Positions 13,001 to 23,442 of a stretch of DNA of 64,000 bases are shown one piece after another. The position numbers and the translations under genes are program-made. Source of the DNA: Himantopus leucocephalus. Taxonomy: Eukaryota; Chordata; Aves; Charadriiformes; Recurvirostridae. Below the pieces are notes generated by a model. That model ran no database searches, was not told where the DNA came from, and saw only the letters and a list, made by a program, of their open reading frames with translations. Location of the stretch: NCBI GenBank assembly GCA_003993805.1, contig RSEF01000027.1:168419-232418 (forward strand), written 5' to 3'. Position 1 is the stretch's first letter. The number at the start of each line of letters is the position of its first letter.

Positions 13001-16000
13001 GACATTCCTAATACTCTACGTTCAAGTAAGACCATGCTCTTATAAGGGATATAATCTTTGTTATGGAGGATGCAAGTCAAGCACTGCAGCTGTGATTTTG
13101 GTCCTCTGCATACTTTATAGACATCTATTTCTGAGCTAGCCATCTAGATCTTTCTGTAGTCAATCCAGTCTACCCAGGCATGGGAGTTACAGCACAGTGC
13201 AGCCCATCTAACCCCGCAGCACTTCTGCATTCTCACAGTAGCCTACAACCTCCAGATGCACTCACATGTCTGTAATTAGGCACAAGTGTGATTAACTAAC
13301 ACATGGCAACCACCCAGAGACCTGCAAACTAACCAAGAACCAAGCAATCACTGTGAATCACATAGCAGCAAGTATTAAACTTTAGGAACCAAGTGAGTGA
13401 GAACAATCTCTTAATCCCATTGTCACTGCTGAACTGGGGGACAGAAACATGAGATGTTCCAGTGAGAGCCAAGAGAGAAACAGGCGATACTGGGAGCAGA
13501 GACAGATATCTGGGGTCAGGTTCAGCCCAAGAAACTGGAATTAACACAGCCCAATGGGCTTCAGAGAGCAATTCAGACTGCACGGTTCAAAGTCCTATCT
13601 GGCACCAAACATGGCACAGAGGGCGGCAGCAGCTGGTGCACAAGGGACATGGCCATCCTGAGCTGGAGGGACACTACATCGACCCAAGTGAGTGAGACCA
13701 GCACATGATGAGCAAGCTTGACTCACTGCAGTGCTTAAAAACCGATATACATGTTCGTTGGAGTTGTATTTCTCTGGGTGCATAAGCACATGCTCTGCAC
13801 AAGCTCTGAAGCTCAAGAAGATCAAGATAATGCCAACTCCAGCATGGGCAGGGAGAGGCTTAGATGTCAACAAAAGTCTGACTTCTTAGGACTGTTCAGA
13901 CTGTACCTAACTCACTGGGACAATGCTGGGTTCAGGAAGAGGTGTTGCTATTATGCCAGTTGGGGGAGGAACAACACTCACCCAGAGAGTCAGAGACCTG
14001 GACTTTGCTTGGTAGTGGGATTCCGGCACTCACATCCCAGAAAAGTGCACTCGTAAATAAGTTAAATGTGAGATGCGGTTATTCTCCATTTGCTGTGCTG
14101 TATCTGCACTCCGATGTAGCAAAGTTTTCCAAGTTCACAGCACAGAGAGAAGAAATAAGAAAAAGGGAACTGATGCTGGAAAGAAGAGTTTAAGAGCCTC
14201 ATACAACAGCACTGAAATTGCTCACTGCTGGAAAGCCACATATGCAATTTTACTAAACTCCTGTATACCAAACTACTGATTGTCCACATACCAACAGAAC
14301 TACAACCCATGCCAAGCATCCTAACTCCCAAAAATCCCTTCTCAGAACAAAGACAGCTCCCCTCCTGCTAGGCTCCATCCTCATTCTAGTGTCCTACATC
14401 ACAGCTAAACCAGCATTCATCCCTTGTCAGATGTTTTTGAGACAGCAGTAGCACCTTCACCGACTATTTAAACTAGTCATCTCTTTCCTGTGAAAGATGT
14501 GCTCAGCTCTCAGCCCTTCGTTTTCATGGGGGCTTCAGAAGCAGCACGAGCTCTAGTGTAGAGGCTTGGTGTCTCTGTTTCCAAGAGAGTCCAATAGTAT
14601 GACCTCAACTGGGGATAAAACAGAGAATTGCAAGATAACTGCTCACTTTTTGTTCTTGTCATTATACATGCTCATCCCAAGGGGCTAGGATATTGGCCTG
14701 AAATCCATGAATCCCTTCTCATGGGGAAAAGATATAGTAAATAATGCTTTAGTCTAGTGGTAAACAGCAAAGCAAGACACATAAGATGAAAGCTCAAGTC
14801 AGAACTTCAGACCTTAATCGGACACAATTTAACTAAGGGCTATTGACCTCTCCCAGGTTTGCCAGGGGCTTTAATGCATTTCCTCAAGCAGCAACTGTAA
14901 AGTCAAGACTGTGTGCTCTTCTGTAGCTCACTGGATGTCATATTCACATCAGAGTGCTGACTCAGGAAGGAAAACGTGGTGCAAAAGACATTGCTTAAAC
15001 CTGCATGAGAGTAAAATAGAGAAAAGGTGGCAAAGGGATCTTCAAATTTTGTAAGAGATGTGATGATACACACAGCACAGGAGAGACCTGTACTGGGAAA
15101 GTTGTTAAGAAACTCTAAGAATAGAGTAGAATTAGTGGGCATCGGTTAAATACAGAACAGTGGAGAAGAGTCAACACAGCTTCCATAGAAATTAGTCATG
15201 CTTCATAAACCTACGAGAGGTCTTTGAAGGAGTCATTGAACAGAAAGACCAAGGATAAGCCAGATGACACAGTCTACTTGGACTTGTAAAGGTAGCAGAT
15301 TTCGATAATAGGTTGTGTATGAAGACAAATAGACTGGCTATCTTCCACAATTTCCACTAGGAGAAAAAGGAATGCTAGGAGAACACAGGGTTGTAAAATA
15401 ATGACTGATCTGCAAGTGAATAGGGAAAGATTATTCCTACCTCTCGTGTACAAGAACCAGGGGGAATTATGTTAACTTATTAATCAATAGACTAAAAATA
15501 GATTAAATGGGGTACAGAGGCAGTAGTTAAACTTGCGGCCCTTCTCAATGTAGGACAGTGGGGATGTTAAAGTATACATGTATTCAAACAAAACCATGGA
15601 AGAAAAATTCATAAGGGACCATTGAACACAAAGATACTTTGTCACAGGGAATTCTTGAGGTGCAGACCATCAGAAGCTGGAGAGTATTCTGAGAAAATAT
15701 CACTATCTGCTATCCTATTCCTTTTTATGCTTTTGCCTTCATGCTCATCGTTACCCAGTGTTGAAATCCAGTTGTGAAGCTACATGAACTTTTGGTCTGA
15801 CCCAAGACAGCTATGCCTATAGTCTTGGAGAGGTATTATCTCAAGGATGTCCTGTGACCCCCCAGTGGCCAATGAGATTTGGGAGAAGGTGGTACTGCCA
15901 TTGTCCAGACCCTGAAGGATGCTGGATGTTAATATTGGTGGAAAACTCAAATAAGATAATGATAGGCACCACAAAAACAACTTTTGAAGAATTTGATTAC

Positions 16001-19000
16001 ATTTTCAGAGCAATTGCAATAGCACACAACAAATACAGCCTGGGATCACACACAGAGCAAAGATACCAAGTCTAATTCATCTTTTACACTGTGCAAAGCA
16101 AAAGCTTCAAAGTGTTNGGATGGGGCTTTGAGCAACCTGGTCTGGTGGGAGGTGTCCCTGCCCAGGGCAGGGGGTTTGGAACTGGATGATCTTTAAGGTC
16201 CCTTCCAACCGAAACCATTCCATGATTCTATTCCATGAAAAACACTTTCTAATATTGGACCTGGCAACACTTTAAATTCTGACAGAGGTAATACAGCATT
16301 CTACACAAATAGCTGGTTGACCAGGCAAACTTACTCAAGACTTCTTTTTTATTATTGTTTGTGAATATCTAAAGTTGCAACACACAAAGTAACTTGGTTT
16401 TCCTCTGGAAATGGAGGATGAAAATAACCCTATGGAAATAATGCATTGAGAAGTAAACAAAATAAGCAGTAAATTGGTTAATCTAAGACATGTGACTAAA
16501 GCTACCTGGAATATACCTTTCTGTGAAAGTCCCCCTGATGCAAATTATCACACTCGTTACCTACGACATGCGACTGTCAGCATGCCAAAATTATATCGAT
16601 GTGCTTGGAGGCTCCTACAGAGATCGGGATTCATTGCACAAGATTGGTGCACAGACAAAACTCTCAAAACTAGTGTCTCGCATAATTTTCAATTTAGAGA
16701 AGTCGGCAGAGAAATTAAAGGAGTTGCCCAAGGTCATGCAGTTGAGCAGTGGCACAGCTGGGAGCAGAAGCCACTGTCAGAGTCATAACAGGCACAGCTA
16801 AGATCACCCGTATGGGTAGAGACTTGCAGGCTCTGACTATGTTAACTATAACTGTGTTTTATTAGGGTAAAACTAACATGGGATCAGATCAAGATCACAG
16901 TACGGGAACATTCTTACAAGATTAAATATAAAATATGCAGATATTTGCAGTTAGGCAAACTGCACATCGTTTTTAGATGATTTAGAGTTTATTATCTACA
17001 GATCACATGGCAAAAAAAAAGTAAACTCTTTGAATTAATGCACACCTGCTAGCAATCTGAAAGAACAATAAGGATCTCAAACTTTTATTTCTCTCTACTT
17101 TTCTGTCTAAGCACTTTGCTAAATTCATCTATTTCCTTTAATCTCCTTCCAGCCACATTCCAGCTGCTTAAGAGACTTTTAATGAGAGCCTGTTCCTGTG
17201 CAATGCCCAATGTCCTCTGGATCTGAAAGGTCTTAAAACCCCCTAAAAATATGCCTTTTTTACCTCTCCCAAGTAAGGAGAAAAATCAAAGGGAGCCACA
17301 ACAGTACTCCATATCTGATTTCACAGGCCTTTCATGTTCCACTGAACTATCTACACCCCACAGATAGCTGCAACAAGCATTCGGGAAAGGCTGCGAGAAC
17401 AAGGGACAATGACAGATCAAATCAAGGCCACTACGGTGCACAGCAGGTCCTCAGCTCTCCTCGCTCCCTCGCAGCTCAGTGGAATAGAGTTTTAAGCCTT
17501 TCAGGAGCAACACTATTTAATCCTCAGCACTTGTCCCTGGACAAATGGACGGCCACCAGCAGTGTTGTACTGTCTTGACTAAACGGGATGATCTCCCACG
17601 CTTTGTACCACACGCTCTCTACAGAGAAGGTGGCAGAAATCCCCAAAGCAGCATCTCAGGATAAACTATTGATCTCAAAGGTTTATTTTTACTTTTTTTT
17701 CCATCAGAGTTGTCATTTCAGACCCTCTGGCAGGTGTTTTTATACCTGTTATCCTCCGGGTTTTCTGTCAAGCTTTCTGCTCCTCACAAAGAGAAACAGC
17801 TTGAATTAAAGACTCAAGTGAGGTTTAAGGGAGGTTATGAGTTGCAGCCCTTGGAAATACGCTTTTCTGCTTGCTGCAAACCCTTTTTGGGAACAGCAAC
17901 AGCTGTGTCCAGATACAGACTCAGTTTTTAAAAAGAATTATCCACAGAGAACAGCATATAAAAATCTTGCATCAGAAGAGCTCTCTGTCTGGGGATGAGA
18001 GGTATGTGAGGATTTAGCTGGGAACCGTTGCAATTAGTGCCTATGCACTGGTTGACGTGGGTCACTCTAACTGCACTGGATTCTTCGCCCTTACCTGCTC
18101 AGAGCTCCCACAGTCTGGCCATACGTGGTTTACATCCTTCCACCTCTCAACTCAATCACATGAAACATCTCCATGTAGCTCTTGATTTCAGGGGCAGTGC
18201 ACTCCCTCCGACCCAGGTCAGCAGTCTGCTCAGTCGTCACATGGGAGATCAGATTTTCAGTCTAACCCAGGACTGGCCACGTTCCCTGCAGCGTTCCCTA
18301 CAGGAAACGCTCAACACCCAGTGGGAAGATTTTTTAGAAAATATGATAACCTGAGATAGTGACTAAAGGGAATCTGGAAACTGAAGATAACCAAGAGCAT
18401 CCATGAAAAGCCCTTACCTAGTCAACGCATCTGTCGTCCCACATCATCTCTGCTGTGGCAATCACTACAGAATTCATCTACAGACTCCACCGGCTGAAAA
18501 TTGCCTTCCCTCTCCATTTCTGCTCTCTTTCTGCCAATACACTCTTTTTAAACATCCCAGTGTTCTCTGTGACTGACAATGCAAAAAAAAGATGCTGTAA
18601 CAAACCCTCCCGATATACTGTACTTTGACGAATGATTACACAGCCTGTAAGTAATATGGGCATTTAATTTATTGGCTCAACAGGAAGAGAAACATCTTCA
18701 GAAATCTTCCCAGGAGCACTCAGAACTGGACACCAGCGTCTCTATTTGTAGTAGATCTGGTCCATTAGATTTATCAGGGAAAGGCTGCAATAAAAAAGTT
18801 ACGAAACTCGGCACTGGTGGGGCCCCACCTCGAGTACTGTGTTCACTTTTGGGCCCCTCACAACAAGAAAGACATTGAGGGGCTGGAGCNNNNNNNNNNN
18901 NNNNNNNNNNNNNNNNNNNNNNNNNNNNNNNNNNNNNNNNNNNNNNNNNNNNNNNNNNNNNNNNNNNNNNNNNNNNNNNNNNNNNNNNNGTTAGTGGTGG

Positions 19001-22000
19001 TTTGGGCAGTGTTGGGTTGATGGTTGGACTCAGTGATCATAAAGGTCCCTTCCAACCCAGACGATTCTATGATTCTATGATAAGAAAATGTAGGAATGTA
19101 GGTAACTGGAATAACTGGGTGAAAACTAGAGCTTACTTGACATCTCTAGAAAGATACAGGTACTCATATTTACATGAAGATGTCATTTGACATGTTATGC
19201 TATTTTCAAAACTATGCAAGCCTAAGCTTCGATAAACCTGCAAGTCCCACATTGTTTTTACTTTCTAAGGGTCCCAAAAAAATAATTCCATCATGAAACA
19301 AGCAGCATTTGTACCACTGACTTTGATAGGAGCAGAACTAGCATTACCTCCAGAGGACAGGGGTAGGCTGAATTAAGAGGAGCTGTGAATCAAGACAGCA
19401 CATCATGTGAAATTGCAGGAAGCCTGGCGCCTCGGTACCTACCACAGGTATTTCAGGACAAGTTACAAAGAAATGCTCCAGCAGATCCGGCTGCCCACAG
19501 AGCACAGGCCAAACTGGCCCATGAATGAGACATGTTGCAGCCTGCTCCTTGGAGGTCTCCCCAGAAGAAGGCTTTAATCGAGTTTGTTGCTTCTGCCTAC
19601 CCAACAACGTCCTACCTGAGGTGGGTTTCTTCTGAATTCTGCCCTGACCTAACTCTAGGAAGAAGGCAATTACTGACCCCTTCACCCCTCTGAGGAGCTC
19701 TTTGCCCTCCAGCACATCCTAAACTACTTTTCACCTTGTGAAACACAGCCCCTAAGAAGGCAACAGGAACCTGAGAGCTTTTAGTGAGGTCTAGAGGGAC
19801 TCCCACCCACCCGAGGAGTTGCACACCCTGAAAGAAACAGCATGGGTAAGACGCAGAGGGAATACCCTATAGGAGGCTGCAGAATGGGGGAAGATTGAAG
19901 CAAAGGTCAAAACAAAACAAGCGCAAAGGAAAAGAGGAGGTGTACGCTGTCTATATGCAAGGGAGATGGCCACTCCTGGATTCCTGCATCTAATGAGCCA
20001 GGCAAGCCCAACACAACCTGAACAGCAACTGCACCAAGTTTCACGCAGAGCTTATTTTCTCCTTCATTCTTAAAAGTCATTTACCCCTCTGTGGACCCAG
20101 CACTGGCAGTTGAAAGCCTGTTCAAACATAGCCAAGGCACTGACACCAGAGCGCCAAACAACCCCAGATACTGGGGATGCGCTCTCCTGAGATCTGTCCA
20201 CAGCTGCCGTTATTCTATGATTCTATGATTATTTCTCCATTGTAAGGCTGTGTTCACCCTGGCAAGACTTTGTTTTGTATATTTATAGGTGATCTTCACC
20301 TTTCCTGGGCCCTTGGACCATTTTTGGTGGACTACTCTCTATACTTCTTGCCTTACCTTTGATGGATTCAAACTTGGTATTTCCTTCACTGCTGTCAAAA
20401 CAGCAATACTTCATATTTGCCAAATCCACTGTACACAACAAAAAGGGCTCCAGTCCTCTCTCTGCAGATAGCCACCCAAAAGCCTCCTTGACTTTTTATT
20501 ACATCTTTGCAAGGTTTTCTTAATTAAGTGTTTGGAAAGCCAAGATCTGGCTCATGTGCCTAAGTCTCTCCCAGTCAGCAAAGCGTAGAGGTAGAATGTT
20601 GAATCAGGGTCTAAGGGCCCCTCACATTCAGTAGTAGTTTGGATGTGAGATCATTTTTCTCCCAAGATGAGCCATATCAGGCATTCACATCAGGAGTTCT
20701 GAAATATTCAAGTTCCTGTCTAGTTTACGGACTCCAGTTTGTGTTTGAAAGCACCCCTGTATTGCATTATTAATCACCACCAAACACTCCCTGAGCTCTC
20801 AGACTTCAGATTCCTTCTTGTATTCCTCCTTGTGATTTTTAAATGAAGAGGTGAGAATACCTTATAGCTCCTTCCAGTCCCTGAAAGGGCTCCAGGAGAG
20901 CTGGGGAGGGACTCTTGATCAGGGAGTGGAGTGATAGGACAAGGGGGAATGGTTTTAAACTGAAAAAGGGGAGACTTAAATTAGATATTAGGAAGAAGTT
21001 ATTGACTGTGCGGGTGGTGAGCCCCTGGCGCAGGTTGCCCAGAGAAGCTGTGGCTGCCCCATCCCTGGAGGTGTTCAAGGCCAGGTTGGACGGGGCTTGG
21101 AGCAACATGGGGTGGTGGGAGGTGTCCCTGCCCAGGGCAGGGGGTGGGACTGGATGATCTTTAAGGTCCCTTCCAACCTAAACTATTGTATGATTCTATG
21201 AATACACAGGACACACCTGCGTCAACCACCCCAAGGAAAAAACATTAAGAAGTGAAACTACAGCCTCAGCTTCTAAGCTAGGCATCGTCAAAAGGCAGCA
21301 CATCCAGATTTTGCATGCCCAGAAAGCAGCTTATACCAAACAGATCATTGTCACAAAATGAAGAATCACAATGCTTTAACAACAGAGCAATAGCCAGTAA
21401 CTGCTTTGTGTTGGTTATCCAAAAGCGAAGCACAAACATTTTCACTTCCACTGAGTCCACTCATGTGCATGTGCCCCTGTACCTGGAAAGCCAAACGCTC
21501 ACTGCAACCCAACTGCTTTATATATACACACTATGAATGACCAAGAAAGGTGGAGTCCCCCCCTGCCACCAGGAGCTTAGAGATGAGTTAGGCTAAATCA
21601 TACCGTTAATAAACTTCAAATCCAGCTGTTCTAAGGAAGCTTCCCAACAGAAATGAAATAGCAAGCATTGTCCTAGGTAAGCGGTGCCAAGCCAGCAGAC
21701 ACTCGCACGCAAACGTAAGAAGAAGCGTCTGGCATGTGATGGGAGGATCGGCAGAGAGGGACCACAACACTCCACAAGTGGAAGTCAGCACAGATCTGCC
21801 CTGAGTGTTACAATCACTCACAGCAGTGTCTGAATGCATTAACGTTTATGTCCCTCTGGCTGCACGCACTGAGATATATGAACTAACAGCTCTGGTTACC
21901 GTAAGAGAGCCTGAAAACCTGTCTGAGAAGCAGCTTAATTAGAAAACAAAACAGAACAAAACACTTCTTCAGAGAAAATTCTGCACTGATCTAACCTCCT

Positions 22001-22868
22001 AAAAACCCATCTTCGCCTTTAACCCGAGAAAACTATAACGTGATGGGAGGACACGCACCCGGGGACAATCGCGCCCGTGCGGCCCCACGCAGTGTCCCGG
22101 GCTGGAGCATCAGCTCTGCCTCTCCGTGCCCCAGCCCATCCTCCCTCCCTGGACCCGCGTGTCCCCCGCACCCCGCTGCTGAGCCCTGGCTCCCTCTGCC
22201 AGCCCCCCTCCTCCCACCTTCTTCCCTCCAGGGACGCAGCCTGGAGAAAGGTAGCAAAGCCATTATCCGGGGCTAATTTCACATCCTGAACAGAAGCGGA
22301 GCACAGTTCAAGGAGTGTAAGAAAGCCGGGTTTTCTCCCCATTGCTCCCAGCTAACAGCATCTCCCACTCCGTTCCTCCGTCCCACCCTTGCGGGGATGC
22401 TCCCCCCCCGGGGTGCCCTCTCTCCGGGGTGCCCGGGCGCACGGCGGGGGCTCCTGCCTCCTGCCCCCTTCTCCCACCCCTCTGCCCCACAACGCCCCCC
22501 CGGCAGCAGCGAAGCGGCCCGGCCGGGACCCCCCTCCGCCCCCCACGCACCGCCCCAGGCTCCCCGGCCGGGACCCCCCCCACGGGCCGAGCAACCCCGC
22601 GGAGCCTCCGCGCCTCCTCTCGGCAGAGCATCCGCGGAGAATCCGCGCTCCCTCCTGGGGTCCCCCAGCGCTGTCCCGCGGACACTGCGCGCTCCCTCCC
22701 CGCGCAGCCCCGCGGACACTGCGCGCTCCCTCCCGGCGCAGCCCCGGGGCGGAGGCGGTGCCGGGGCCCCGCGGGCGGCGCTGACCCGAAGTAGGCGGCG
22801 GCGGGCGGCGGCGGCGGCGGCAGGAGGAGGAGGAGGAGGAGGACGCGGCCGGGGGCGGCGGAGCGCAT
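3537..22868 (-). CDS. WNT9B: WNT9B, secreted Wnt ligand, four coding exons (whole gene span)
   Basis: The spliced CDS joins 22786-22868, 11174-11430, 5157-5422 and 3537-4013: 83+257+266+477 = 1083 nt, 360 residues plus stop. Human WNT9B is 357 residues. Junction phases are 2, 1 and 0 and agree with GT/AG sites at every boundary. Residues 1 to about 25 form a Leu/Pro/Ala signal peptide. N101-C-S is a likely N-glycosylation site. The motif [10 protein letters not shown] carries Ser218, which aligns with the Porcupine-palmitoleoylated serine (Ser209 of Wnt3a). I count 24 cysteines. It is WNT9B rather than WNT9A by the segments MEDSPSFC-type [13 protein letters not shown] and [17 protein letters not shown] and by its place next to WNT3. 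Wnt9b acts through Frizzled/LRP receptors in kidney tubule and facial development. No frameshift or premature stop was seen. Confidence 0.96.
4112..4336 (-). repeat. CR1 LINE 3' fragment in WNT9B intron 3
   Basis: The plus strand reads AGAATCACAGAATTGTTTAGG followed by the CR1 segment with GATCATCCAGTCCAACC, the reverse complement of the avian CR1 3' end. It runs unbroken into the assembly gap at 4337. It is in the same orientation as WNT9B, and its near edge is only about 98 bases from the exon 4 acceptor. Confidence 0.88.
4337..4436. other. Assembly gap (100 N)
   Basis: Exactly 100 N, the usual placeholder for a gap of unknown size. A CR1 fragment enters on the left and a run of 17 A follows on the right (4437-4453), so the missing DNA is probably repeat and homopolymer. 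It lies in WNT9B intron 3 and does not touch coding sequence. Confidence 0.98.
5157..5422 (-). CDS. WNT9B: WNT9B exon 3
   Basis: 266 nt encoding residues 114-202. The acceptor is tcctgtgcag before GT TTT AAG GAA (phase 1, completing Gly114); the donor is ATC AAG followed by gtgagg (phase 0). The peptide starts [17 protein letters not shown] and includes the conserved [15 protein letters not shown] and [13 protein letters not shown], standard Wnt N-terminal domain motifs. Four cysteines are present. Residue Gly114, split by the intron, is conserved at this boundary in WNT9 genes. Confidence 0.96.
6700..6812 (+). repeat. Diverged CR1 3'-end fragment
   Basis: The segment with CCCTGCTTTGAGCAGAGGTTGG, then CCAGTCCAACCTC and CATTCTGTTCC resembles the final about 100 bases of a CR1 element, with many substitutions. 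Calling orientation by eye is less certain than for the younger copies. Confidence 0.5.
8562..8609. repeat. AAAC microsatellite
   Basis: An A-rich tract grades into about six tandem AAAC units ending at 8609. It immediately precedes an old CR1 fragment that starts near 8632, so it may have grown from a poly(A)-like sequence. Confidence 0.85.
8632..8830 (-). repeat. Old CR1 fragment
   Basis: Plus-strand sequence with TTAGGATGGAAGGACTTCTC, then CAACCTCTTGCTCAAAGC, GCTCAGGGCTGTGTCCA and CTCCAGTGATGGA follows the order of a reverse-complemented CR1 3' region. It is more diverged than the copies at 20.9 and 32.8 kb. Confidence 0.65.
11174..11430 (-). CDS. WNT9B: WNT9B exon 2
   Basis: 257 nt encoding residues 28-113 plus the first base of codon 114. 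The acceptor ttgctttcag precedes C TTG ACT GGG (completing Gly28); the donor is CGA G followed by gtacaa. The peptide includes [21 protein letters not shown] and [19 protein letters not shown], then [12 protein letters not shown], all highly characteristic of WNT9B. N101 in WNCS is the predicted N-glycosylation site. Confidence 0.97.
15140..15830 (+). repeat. Ancient CR1/L3-like LINE relic (RT region to 3' end)
   Basis: Three blocks occur in the correct order for an L3/CR1 element of ancient amniote type. The first is a reverse-transcriptase block near 15170-15290 (AACACAGCTTCCATAGAAAT, then GAGGTCTTTGAAGGAGTCA and TCTACTTGGACTTGTAAAGG). The second is a 3' untranslated block at 15650-15720 (AGAAGCTGGAGAGTATTCTG). 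The third is an end block near 15790 (TTTTGGTCTGACCCAAGACAG). It has many indels and cannot be translated as one frame. It is far older than the CR1 copies around it. Confidence 0.7.
16111..16238 (+). repeat. CR1 LINE 3' end
   Basis: GGATGGGGCTTTGAGCAACC through TCTTTAAGGTCCCTTCCAACC and a CCATGATTCTATTCC tail is the avian CR1 3' terminus in plus orientation. A single N at 16117 marks an unresolved base close to its truncated 5' end. Confidence 0.92.
18809..19081 (+). repeat. CR1 LINE split by an assembly gap
   Basis: Left of the gap is ORF2 sequence (CACCTCGAGTACTGTGTTCA, then AAGAAAGACATTGAGGGGC). Right of it is the 3' end (TTGGGCAGTGTTGGGTTGA, CCCTTCCAACCCAGACG, ATTCTATGATTCTATGA). Both parts are in plus orientation, so this is one element with its middle missing. 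Confidence 0.92.
18890..18989. other. Assembly gap (100 N) inside a CR1
   Basis: Exactly 100 N between two non-adjacent parts of the same CR1. It lies in WNT9B intron 1 and does not affect coding sequence. Confidence 0.98.
20208..20232 (+). repeat. Isolated CR1 tail 8-mer repeat
   Basis: TATTCTATGATTCTATGATT matches the tandem ATTCTATG tail of CR1 elements, but no CR1 body precedes it. It may be a very short retrotransposed tail or a chance remnant. Confidence 0.45.
20858..21202 (+). repeat. CR1 LINE 3' end, about 345 bases
   Basis: The block contains ATTAGATATTAGGAAGAAGT, AGCCCCTGGCGCAGGTTGCC, CATCCCTGGAGGTGTTCAAG, GGTGGGAGGTGTCCCTGCCC and a TGATTCTATGAATA tail. It is the best preserved plus-strand CR1 in the window. 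The short open frame at 20915-21157 is only the CR1 3' ORF2 end. Confidence 0.95.
22675..22742. repeat. 34-bp GC-rich tandem duplication in WNT9B intron 1
   Basis: The unit beginning CCCGCGGACACTGCGCGCTC occurs at 22675 and again at 22709, a 34-bp period, with one C/G difference near the end. A more diverged partial copy (ATCCGCGCTCCCTCCTGGGG) lies just before it. It sits about 40 to 110 bases inside the intron from the exon 1 donor. Confidence 0.85.
22786..22868 (-). CDS. WNT9B: WNT9B exon 1 (start codon and signal peptide)
   Basis: 83 nt encoding residues 1-27 plus two bases of Gly28. The ATG (22866-22868) has a strong context, GGCACCATGC. The peptide is [16 protein letters not shown], then six Pro, three Ala, Tyr, Phe: a secretory signal peptide whose hydrophobic core is seven consecutive Leu. 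The donor is TTCGG followed by gtcagc, phase 2, matching exon 2. The frame continues past the donor into intron sequence, so the longer open frames here are artefacts. Human WNT9B begins with a similarly short signal exon ending AAASYFG. Confidence 0.93.
22795..22851. repeat. Triplet microsatellites within WNT9B exon 1
   Basis: The plus strand carries GGC/GCG repeats followed by about seven GAG-type triplets. Read on the minus strand they encode the Leu (CTC), Pro (CCG) and Ala (GCC) runs of the signal peptide. Confidence 0.85.
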
Positions 22869-22954
22869 GGTGCCCGGCGGTGCCGCTCCGCAGCTCGCTG
22901 CGCGGCCGCCCGGCGCCGCGGCTCTTTAAGCGGGAGGCGGGGCGGCCCCCTCCT
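22869..22954 (-). promoter_or_regulatory. WNT9B: WNT9B core promoter with TATA-like box
   Basis: On the minus strand CGCTTAAAGAGCC occurs at about 22932-22920, 55 to 60 bases upstream of the ATG, preceded by a GC-box-like GCCCCGCCTCCC. If the TATA-like element is used, transcription starts near 22895 and the 5' UTR is under 50 bases. This is inferred from sequence position only. Confidence 0.55.
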
Positions 22955-22997
22955 CCCGTCCCGTCCCGTCCCGTCCCGTCCCGTCCCGTCCCGTCCC
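22955..22997. repeat. (CCCGT)n minisatellite upstream of WNT9B
   Basis: Eight perfect CCCGT units plus CCC. On the WNT9B sense strand it is (GGGAC)n: at least four G3 runs spaced by two bases, which satisfies the usual G-quadruplex pattern. It lies about 25 bases beyond the TATA-like box. Confidence 0.95.
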
Positions 22998-23442
22998 ACA
23001 GCCGCCGGCGACGCCGTGGCGGGACGACGCCGGGCACCCCCGGGGCTCCCTGGGGACCCGCCGGCCCCTCGGGTACGCCGCCCCGGGTCGCGTCCCACCA
23101 AGTCCCTCCATCCCTGCGGGTGGCCCGTGGGCTCGGTGGGCTCGCAGACCGCGGCAGGGCATTGCCAATCTTCATCCCAGGCGCTGGGATGCTCGACGGT
23201 GCCGTATGGAATAAGGAATAATAACGGTGGATGCAGCAAGGGGAACATCCCACTTCCAAGCCTGACCGCTGCCCTTGGCGGTGCCACAGGGCTGCGGGCA
23301 GCTGTTGGTGCAGGGAAGGAAAGGGATGGGTTAAGGAAAAGATGAAGAGGCACCTGCTGTGCCCGGCACCCAGCATTCACCCAACACATCCCTGGTAGGG
23401 CTCACTGCCAATGGCTCTCATGTTCATGGACGTAGCAGGTAG

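Larger units (their letters stand above)
11431..22785 (-). other. WNT9B: WNT9B intron 1
   Basis: 11355 bases. The donor is GTCAGC beside exon 1 and the acceptor is TTTCAG beside exon 2. It holds the L3-like LINE relic (15140-15830), three CR1 copies (16.1, 18.8-19.1 and 20.9 kb), an assembly gap, and a GC-rich tandem duplication close to the donor. No protein-like open frame was seen in it. Confidence 0.85.
22040..23180. promoter_or_regulatory. WNT9B: CpG island covering WNT9B exon 1 and promoter
   Basis: This is by far the most GC- and CpG-rich stretch in the window, with long C/G tracts and dense CG dinucleotides across exon 1 and both flanks. CpG-island promoters are typical of developmental Wnt genes. 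Several long open frames on both strands here (up to 365 codons) result from the scarcity of AT-rich stop codons and are not genes. Confidence 0.9.

Noticed and set aside
20915..21157. 80-codon plus-strand frame
   Set aside because: It is the 3' end of CR1 ORF2 and untranslated tail. A similar frame appears on the minus strand in the CR1 at 32755.
22279..23389. Several open frames of 150 to 365 codons on both strands around WNT9B exon 1
   Set aside because: They run through the exon 1 donor, the promoter and the CpG island. They are low-complexity (Pro, Arg, Gly, Ala) and exist because GC-rich DNA has few stop codons.
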